Source of the DNA: Isoetes taiwanensis
Lineage: Eukaryota; Streptophyta; Lycopodiopsida; Isoetales; Isoetaceae
Assembly (NCBI GenBank): GCA_021234155.1
Contig: JAJEKV010000427.1
Location: 124,001 to 188,000 of the forward strand
Length of the DNA stretch: 64,000 nt
Direction: 5' to 3'
Notes under the pieces: model-generated
What the model was told of the DNA's origin: nothing
Database searches by the model: none
Seen by the model: only the letters and a program-made list of their open reading frames with translations
Shown: piece by piece, positions 56,672 to 64,000 of the stretch
Layout of the letters: every line of letters starts with the position of its first letter
How positions within the stretch are numbered: the first letter of the stretch is position 1
Translations under genes and position numbers: made by a program

Positions 56672-57361
56672 GAGTTATCACGGTAATCCCATAGCAGAGT
56701 GAAAGCATCATCTACGTTATGCATGTTACTAATGGTTTTCGATTCTGGCGAGCACTCAATCAATGGATTCTGGCAAGCACCAATGGTGACGGTTTTGGTT
56801 CTACAATGGCTTCTAAAAGTTTTGTACCGAATGCTTGGAAAGCTTCTTCCATGGTGGGGTATTTTGAAGGCCTTTCTTCCTATGTTTCTACGTAGGTTGT
56901 TTTTGACTGGTGCATGCACAAAGCATATCCATAGCACAAAGGTGTGCATGCCTTGATTAACGCAAGGGAGTGGTGCAGTAGCTGGTCAATCTTACAGTGG
57001 GATATGTCTGGATTGGGTATTCTGGTCCTGCCTCTAAAGGTTTCAAAGATTAGCAAGAGCTTGTTCTGCCATGCTTAATGACCTATGGGTCAATACAAAT
57101 TTTTATGATCAAAATCCCAGTATGGTATGTCTTATGCCAATGCCGCAACTTCAGAATGCCTGCTCGAGTAATTGAAGCAGTTATAGTCTATTATTTATGT
57201 GAACCAGCTACAGCTATCATGCTAAGATGTCAAAGGAAAGTTAAAAGGTTGTGGATTTGGACTGCAAAATTTATTTTGACATAAATGTAATAAGGCTGTA
57301 TCAAAAATCTTCTTCTTTTAAAGTGTTATATGTACTAGGTAATTGATGGGCAGCGGGGTTG
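56672..57361. other. 3' UTR of the SpoU gene and intergenic DNA
   Basis: No further gene recognised; only short chance ORFs. Confidence 0.45.
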
Positions 57362-57593
57362 TATGCCCCGTGGTTTTGTAGGGGATACAATCTTCCTGCC
57401 CTTCAATTACCAAGCGTAATGCATAGCTGGGGTGCAATTACGTCGAATAGAGGAGCTTGCAAGCAAATAATTTCCATTATGCCCCGTGGCTTTGTAGAGG
57501 ATACAATCCCCTTGCCCTTCAATTACCAAGTGTGATGCATAGCTGGGGTGCAATTACGTCGAATAGGGGAGCTTGCAAGCAAATAATTTCTAT
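57362..57593. repeat. 116-bp tandem duplication
   Basis: TATGCCCCGTGG starts at 57,362 and again at 57,478. Both copies contain CTTCAATTACCAAG and TGGGGTGCAATTACGTCGAA and differ at a handful of positions. Confidence 0.9.
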
Positions 57594-57702
57594 GTAATTA
57601 TGGAGTAATTGCACCCATGCATTACATTATGAGAATTCATGCCAGGCTGTAATTGTCTACCAAAATTCGTCATGGTATCTTGGGGTCTATCTTAGGTCCT
57701 CA

Positions 57703-58022
57703 TTGGGGATGTTTACTTGTTTTATGCTTCCTTTTTGCCCTTTGGATACATTGAATTCTCGAGTTGTAAAGTGTTTACTATGCATTAAAAAAATGTTATA
57801 GCACATTTTCTTTCAAACATACCTTCAAGTTTGCAAATATATTCAAACATACCCTCAAATGTTATATATTGGGGATGTTTACTTGTTTTATGCTTTCTTT
57901 TTGCCCTTTGGATACATTGAATCCTTCGAGTTGTAAAGTGTTTACTATAAAAAAAATGTTATAGCGCATTTTCTTTCAAACATACCCTCAAGTTTGCAAA
58001 TATTTTAAAACTACCCTCAAAT
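57703..58022. repeat. 166-bp tandem duplication
   Basis: TTGGGGATGTTTACTTGTTT starts at 57,703 and 57,869. Both copies run through TTTGGATACATTGAAT, GAGTTGTAAAGTGTTTACTA and AACATACC(C/T)TCAAGTTTGC. The second copy is slightly shorter. Confidence 0.9.
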
Positions 58023-60904
58023 AAAGAGCATTTTTGGAAATACGGTAATATATTTCTTGTAACTTCTCGAATTTAAAAGATGTCTTTATGAACATTATAG
58101 ATTGAGATAAAAATTTTCAGAAAAATCAAATTCATCGAAATCTGAGTAGAAATTCACACAAGTTATGCTTATCTGAGTTGTCTTCTATAACACTTTGTTT
58201 AAAACACTATAACTTGACAATTCTAACTCCATTTTAGATGATTCTATTGCTTCTGGATTAATCTTACTCTCATCTATTAGTTTCATGAAAGGCTTTTAAT
58301 TTGATTGATCACGAAAATGTTATTGCTATTTAAGCCAAATATCCTGTTTTTGGGGAGTGTTTTTAGAATATTTGGAATTTTCCCTTTTCTTTATGGCTAA
58401 ATCTTAGCCATTGCCACAATGAATATTCTACAAGATGCTCACAACTATCAAGTTTAGAGTGCTATTTTGGAATCCCTATAACTAAATATAAAGACCAAAA
58501 AAAAAAAAAATTATATAAAGACTAAAAGCACTGCCTAAATCAAAGCTACATAAACATTTGCGCTATAAAAATACCAATGGATTCCATATGAATCACCCAC
58601 CAGGACTCAAACTTGGGCTATGCAAGTTGGAGAAAAGAAAGAGACATATCTGAGGGTCCGTGCTTTGTTGCCCAGGAAAAGGAGTTTAAAGAATGGCTTG
58701 GAAACATTGATCCACAAACAAATAAGCAAAGCAATTCAAATACACCATCCTTTCATTCAAAAACATAGGTGATCACCAACACTATTTGACAATAAAAACC
58801 AAAACATGATAGGGGTAAACAAAAAAGATGGTATACACCTTCATCAAAGCAAAATATAGTGCAAATCATTACTACAAGGGTGCACAGGGAAACTTACACC
58901 AAACAAAACCTACACCAAACAAAAAACAACTATAGAATCAAAAGCACAAGAAACTCCTAAGCAGGTGGCCATTCTTACAATTGTGCAAAAGGTGTTCATA
59001 GCATCTGCCATGCCTAGTCATAAGAACTCTAAGGGTGCTTTCCCATGGGCCTCCGGCCCGAAGGTTTTCTGAAGGTCAAGAACTTGGCATGCAGATTCTT
59101 GTAGGCACCTCATCTTGAAGAACTCAGGTTTCTGACATGAATCAAAAGTACTCCTAACACATTTATGAATGCTTAGGTTTTTGACCTCATAAGATATTTT
59201 CAGGTCGGGGGGATCAGTGGTTTCATGGGAAACAACTCTAATCCTCTGCTTATGGCTGTCCTTGTAATGATAGCATATGCACGCGTTGATGTTTCACAAA
59301 GTTTATGCAAGCTAAGAAACAAATACTGACAACCTTCAACACAACCCATCAATGTTTAAAAATTCATCCACCTTTATTATTCAGTTATCAGATTCATTTG
59401 TGATATGCAAGGTAACATCATGATTAGTATTCAATGAATGCAAACCATTGACAACAGAAGCAAAAACTCCAAAAGAAGGAGAAGGAACACAAGGCTAAGG
59501 AATTCTCTCTAACTCCGCCGCCTGCCAAATTATCAGGTGTTCCATTAACTTCATGACCACTTTTTGCACTAGCAACAAAATTGAGGCAAAAAACAAACAA
59601 ACAAAACTAACAGAAAGTAGATTCAAAGACTACAAGACAACGGAATTGGCATCTCCAAATCAGGCCAAAATCCAAGTCAGAATCGATGATTTGGCAAATA
59701 TTTATTGTTTTATGTCAAATCAAGGGATAATAAATTTTTGACTGAAAATTGAGTGGCAACGTTCAATGGTGCAAATTACATAATTTAAAATGCAGTCTTA
59801 TATGCACGGACTCTAGAAAGAAAACAAGGTGCTGTGCACGAGGGGTTGCCCTCCGGTGGCCCGAGAGTGTGTTTTCATGGGTTCTGTCTCGTTCTTTTGA
59901 GTTGGGTCTTGTTTGTTTTGTGTGGAGCCATATAAATGCTATGAACTCATTTTCTTAGTCCAAGAAGGCGCTTATTGTCTATTTGGACTCGAACTTATGG
60001 CATGACTATCATGATACAACTGCACAGGCGGGATTAAAATCTCAGAGGAAATCATGATCCACAGAGTAGGACCACCAGCATATGCATAAAACAACACACT
60101 CAAATAAGTCTCAAAGATTAACTGACGCTTCATAAGAGCCATGAAGAGCAGTGGTAGGCCTTAGCAATTCCGGCTTAAACATCCTTTAGCAATTCTATCT
60201 TGATCGTCCTGGAGGACAATTATGTGTGTTGTGGTAATGCTTGCCGTTCTTTATAAAGCATTGTTTTCTCTACTGAAACATATCCTTTAAATGCAAAGCT
60301 AGTACATTGATGATACTGTTAACAACAAAAAAATTAGAAAAGCAAATCATGCAAGCATCATGTTTTGGTGTTGTCGGAAGTTGCACACGTCTACGTTAAA
60401 GGCAGGTAAAAACAGTGAAGCCCGGGCATTAGCGCAGTAATGCCGGGCACACGTTTACTAGTTTTTCTTGAAAATTCTTCTTTGAATTTTATGCTCTGGA
60501 GAAGCTGCTTCTGCTTGTCAAAGTTGTTTTCTCAAATGCATTGTCATGAATATTTTTGTTGCAAAAAGCAGAAAGTCTACTTTGGGTTTTCCGTTGGTTC
60601 CTTCCCAGACACATCAGCTATGTCGTGTACCTGCGATGGTTTTGTATTCCTTTTTCTAACACATATTATTATACATATTACTTGCCGTATGGGGAGCATT
60701 TTTTAATACATGGGTCTTGAGGTGTATATTTTGCAACCTTGATCTGGCATATTCCTATGAATATGCTGGGAAACAATAATAATAAAAAAAAAAAAACATG
60801 AAAGTCGTATTTAATTAAAGTGGGACAAATCTCGAATTTTGGGACTCGGACTGAAAATGAGACTCATAATGACAAATTTTTTTACATTGAATCGTTGTTA
60901 GATC
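58023..60904. other. Intergenic, no gene recognised
   Basis: AT-rich. It holds repeat copy 2 at 59,820-59,886 (partner of 29,412-29,480). At 60,746-60,775 GGCATATTCC-TATG-AATATGCTGGG resembles the first hairpin of the 33.2/45.8 kb family. No coding signal recognised. Confidence 0.45.
59820..59886 (+). repeat. Dispersed repeat, copy 2 (partner at 29,412)
   Basis: AACAAGGTGCTGTGCACGAG followed by GGGTTGCCCTCCGGTGGC and GTGTGTTTTCATGG. Same orientation as copy 1. Confidence 0.8.
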
Positions 60905-61215
60905 AGGGGGAGGGAAGGGGAAGGGGAAGGGGAGAAGTTGGGGGAGAAGTTGAGAGAAGTAATGGAAGGGGATAAGTTAGAAGAAGGGGGGAGGGAGGAA
61001 GTTCAAAAGGGGTTGAGAAGAGGGGGCAAGGGGAGGTGAGAGGAGGGTGCAAGGAGAGGTGAGTTCGAAAAAGGGGGGGAAGAAGAGGGCAAGGGAGGTG
61101 AGTTCGAAAGGGGATGAGAAGAGGGGCAAGGTGAGGTGAGTTCAAAAAGGGGGTGAGAAGAGAGGGCAAGTGGGAAGAGTTGGGGGAAGAGATGAAGGGG
61201 GAAGGGGAGAGAGGA
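60905..61215. repeat. Polypurine GA/GGGG tract, about 310 bp
   Basis: Almost pure purine on +, with many GGGG and GGGAGG runs and loosely repeated AGGTGAGTTCGAAAAGGGG and GAAGAGGGGGCAAGG units. Capable of triplex or G-quadruplex structure. The long Pro/Leu ORF on the other strand is a by-product of composition. Confidence 0.85.
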
Positions 61216-62620
61216 AAACCAAAATTATTAAAGGGGAATATATCCCCTTAAAATTCAAAATGATAATATTAAAATATAATTAATAATTAATTTAATTAAT
61301 TTAATAAAAAAATATAAACCGTCTTCTCGACTAATGAGTCGAGAATTGCCTTCACCTCAATTTGCCTCCATTTGCTGAGTACCCCATTTGGCCCATGATT
61401 TTTTGACTGTCATGTCTTGGTAGAGCAGATCCCATAACTAGCTCTGGACACGACCTGGGATCTTGACCTTCTCAGATTAACCATGGTGCGTGATTCGATA
61501 TTTGGCATCCAATTTGAGACTCCGTAAAAAAGGGAGGCAATATTCCAGACGCTACGTAATGGCATTGCCATTTTCGTCGCGACTTAGAACCAAATTTTGG
61601 TTACATGACCAAAACGTAAGAGCAGAAGGCGGGGGCCTGAGCGGCCCATTATTTGCAATAAAGGACAGATTATACCGCCTTTGAGCTTCGAATCATGCCA
61701 ATGCTTACATACTAGACTGCGGGCATTTCGATCTGCGGCTCCCGGCTTTTGAATATCAATTCAAGACACCCATTAGGTAAAAACAGAGTAAAATCATCCC
61801 TCTCTTGTCGTTTCTTGAGATCTTGCTTTTGATCTTCTCCTTGAGCGACTTGTTCTTGGCAATCTACCCGATTTGGATGACGAAATTCCTTGACCCATAA
61901 GGCAAAAAGAAAAGCGGAGATCGGTGTATAGGAGATCCGGGTTAAGATTATGGCGAAGAATCACGGGCATCCACATCCTCGGTTGGGATGGCCTCGAAGG
62001 CTTCTGAGGGAGCCTCTCGTTTTAGCAATCGACATTCAATCCGCCTCGAATGAAGCGCCTATGCCCCGATGAAGCGCCTATGGCGGAATGCACCGCCATC
62101 TCCATCTTTGCCGCTTGGGCGGATTTTAATCGGGCAAACGGTGAGGCGGTGAAGCGATCCACGGCGCAGATAGGAAGCAACCCACGTACCGATGAAGCTT
62201 GGAAACGGCTCGCCTACGGTTCCCGAATCTTGGCTTATATTTGTAACCCGATTATCAAGCCCCCTTCTTTTCCAAACTAGAAGATAATAGAGCTCCGCTG
62301 CAAGAAGAACTGCCAGAATCGAAAATTACCGTCGCACCACTCCCCGAAAGTACCAACGAGCCCATTTTTAAGCCCAAATATCGCCCTCTGCTTCATAAAT
62401 CTGGTTTTCAACTTCTGGAGCTCATGAATCCATAAGTATGGCGCTCTAAAGAAAAGAAAAGAAAAGAAGATTCAAATCAGCCCCCGATTCAAAACACACC
62501 AGCTATTTACACGAATATGCCAGCTGCCTCTTAGTACACATTTTGAATTTCATTTTATCCCGCCCATTCTTTTGAACAAGCATAACAGCAGGGAACGGGG
62601 AGGATAGCATGGCGCCCATC
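61216..62620. other. Intergenic, with hairpin at 61,324-61,345; no gene recognised
   Basis: TTCTCGACT-AATG-AGTCGAGAA forms a perfect 9-bp hairpin at 61,324-61,345. The GAGTCGAGAA core returns at about 63,490. A + ORF at 62,050-62,280 is Ala/Arg-rich, without a recognised family. Confidence 0.45.
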
Positions 62621-62722
62621 GATCAGCCAAGCAGAGGCGCTCTAAAATATGGCAATCGACCAAGCGGCTATGCAGATCAGCCAGGCGGAGGCGCTCTAAA
62701 ATATGGCGATCGACCAAGCGCC
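62621..62722. repeat. 54-bp tandem duplication
   Basis: GATCAGCCAAGCAGAGGCGC at 62,621 and GATCAGCCAGGCGGAGGCGC at 62,675. Both are followed by TCTAAAATATGGC and GATCGACCAAGCG-type sequence. Confidence 0.9.
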
Positions 62723-63089
62723 CAACTGTAAGTGGTGCGTTTGTGTTTTTCCTATTGCCATTTTCACTCTGAGGAGAAGGCGCTGGTATCTAAGTGCCCA
62801 TTATTCAAATAGATATGGGATCATGCCTAAAGATCATGGATCACAAAGTAAAAACCAGGAATTTTCCTTGCTTCCCGACTTCTCGTCTCCTGTGCCGATG
62901 CAGCAGAATGTTTACTCTTCCAACTAAATTGATTGAATGGAGCTTTCGTTATCAGCCAGAGTAGGCCTTGTCCTGCGTGCATATAAAGGAGAAAGTAGAT
63001 AGCTTAATCGCTATGGCTCCTGCAAAGGAAGCTTCCACACATTAATTAGCTTGAGAAATCTATTATTCTATTATAGAAAGCTATTAAAG
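62723..63089. other. Intergenic, no gene seen
   Basis: Nothing recognisable except a short + ORF without family resemblance. Confidence 0.4.
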
Positions 63090-63490
63090 GTCACTTTTCT
63101 TCTATCTCGAATTTTAAGGGCACTTTTCTTCTATCTCGAATTAAAAGATAGAAACGTCACTATTTAAAGGTCACTTTTCTTCTATCTCGAATTTTAAGGG
63201 CATTCTTCTAGGGTTGCATTGAGTTCCGGTTTGTAGCAGTTAGTTGTTTGTATATTCTCTATATTTTCGAAATTTTGCCAAGTATTGTCTTTAGTTGCAG
63301 AAAGGATGTGATTCTGGGAGGAATTTTTGCCTGGATCTTTTCTAAGATCGGTTACGAAATTTTGGGAGGAATTTTTGCCTGGATCTTAAAGGGGCCTTTT
63401 AAATGCATATTTTACAACGATTTTAACAACAATCGCAGGTAACTTTTAAATGATTACGAAATTCTGGGAGGAATTTTTGCCTGGGACTCG
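63090..63490. repeat. Two interspersed short-repeat sets
   Basis: CACTTTTCTTCTATCTCGAA occurs at 63,092, 63,121 and 63,172. TCTGGGAGGAATTTTTGCCT or its T-variant occurs at about 63,313, 63,360 and 63,463, each followed by GG(A/G)(T/A)C. The units are not evenly spaced, so they look like a decayed higher-order array. Confidence 0.85.
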
Positions 63491-63800
63491 CGAGTCGAGA
63501 AAGGCCTTCTGACCCCTAAAACCTGCGTTTTTCGCTTTTGTTTGCCTTTCGACTTCGAGAAAGGCCTTCCCGACCCTAAAACTGCGTTTTAAGCTTTGGT
63601 GCGCCTTTCGACTTCGCGAAGTCAGAAAGGCCCCTCTGACCCTAAAACTGCGTTTTAAGCTTTGAGCTGCCTTTCTCGATTTCGCGGTCGAAAACGCCTT
63701 CGACCCCTAAACTTGCGCTTTGGTACCTTTTTCGACTCGAGTCGGTGAAAAGACCTCGACCCTAAACTGCGTTTTTAAGCTTTGGTCGCCTTTCGAGGCT
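63486..63800. repeat. Diverged minisatellite, about five units of 60-70 bp
   Basis: Each unit has a TTTCGACTTCG or CGACTCGAGTCGG palindromic part, then GAAAAGGCC or similar, GACCCTAAAACTGCGTTTT and AAGCTTTGG. Units vary in length and sequence. The palindromic CGA parts could form hairpins. Confidence 0.85.
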
Positions 63801-64000
63801 CTCAGGCCTGTATTTTCCAAAAAGGGCCCTAAGAACGTGGTTTTTTTTTTTTTTTTGCCCAGAGCATCGGTTGACTAACTTGATTTTGTCTTTTGCGGTC
63901 TATTATCTCGACCGGATATAGTACATGCTTGGGAGCAATGAAAAGACCAGTTCATTGAAGAAAGATGCCGAGAAGAGGGTGGTGACATCAGTTGGACATA
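63801..64000. other. End of window, no gene seen
   Basis: A T-run of about 17 (63,840-63,856). No feature otherwise recognisable before the window ends. Confidence 0.4.

Noticed and set aside
60903-61169. Long Pro/Leu/Ser-rich minus-strand ORF
   Set aside because: It is the complement of the polypurine tract; composition alone keeps it open.

Overview
This is nuclear DNA of a land plant. Genes are split by GT-AG introns with plant-type junctions. Three chromosomal genes have well-known plant families: a STR8-like rhodanese protein, the UFM1-conjugating enzyme UFC1 and a SpoU/TrmH RNA 2'-O-methyltransferase. Much of the rest is relics of plant transposons (LINEs, a CACTA-like end, a MULE, candidate SINEs). 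The long AT-rich gaps and many decayed LINEs suggest a large genome. A seed-free plant such as a fern is my guess, not something the sequence proves.

Layout. 1-4,600: a broken unrecognised ORF, an FCP1-like phosphatase-domain ORF and the 3' end of a LINE, all on +. 4,700-8,450: three unrecognised small gene relics mixed with degenerate CACCACATG-type repeats. 8,600-13,150 (-): many small exons encoding a coiled coil with a Cys/His zinc-like motif, a frameshifted FCP1-like domain and a Ulp1-like domain; I cannot tell whether this is one gene or several. 15,330-16,090: LINE 3' end. 16,688-19,355 (+): STR8-like gene, 8 exons, apparently intact. 20,545-23,290 (-): decayed LINE with endonuclease and reverse transcriptase. 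23,958-25,241 (+): F-box gene with one in-frame stop. 27,081-28,337 (-): intron-containing pseudogene of ribonucleotide reductase small subunit. 28,340-33,200: no recognised gene. 33,590-35,604 (-): decayed gene with AT-hook-like region and a Ulp1 catalytic motif. 35,740-36,860 (-): unrecognised broken ORF. 38,300-40,713: CACTA-like element, inserted just inside an intron of a TPR-type gene fragment. 41,189-42,345 (-): ARM-repeat exon, SINE candidate and F-box pseudogene. 43,596-44,327: short MULE with about 118-bp terminal inverted repeats. 44,489-45,593 (-): UFC1, 4 exons, intact. 47,541-53,706: three more LINE 3' fragments. 53,848-56,671 (+): SpoU methyltransferase, 7 exons, apparently intact. 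56,700-64,000: no recognised gene, several local tandem duplications.

The three intact genes are unrelated housekeeping functions (sulfurtransferase-like, ufmylation, RNA methylation) and do not form a pathway. The most informative non-gene signal is in the LINE family. Four copies end in a 5-bp stem with a 4-nt loop, kept by paired substitutions or G-U wobbles, followed by different simple-repeat tails.
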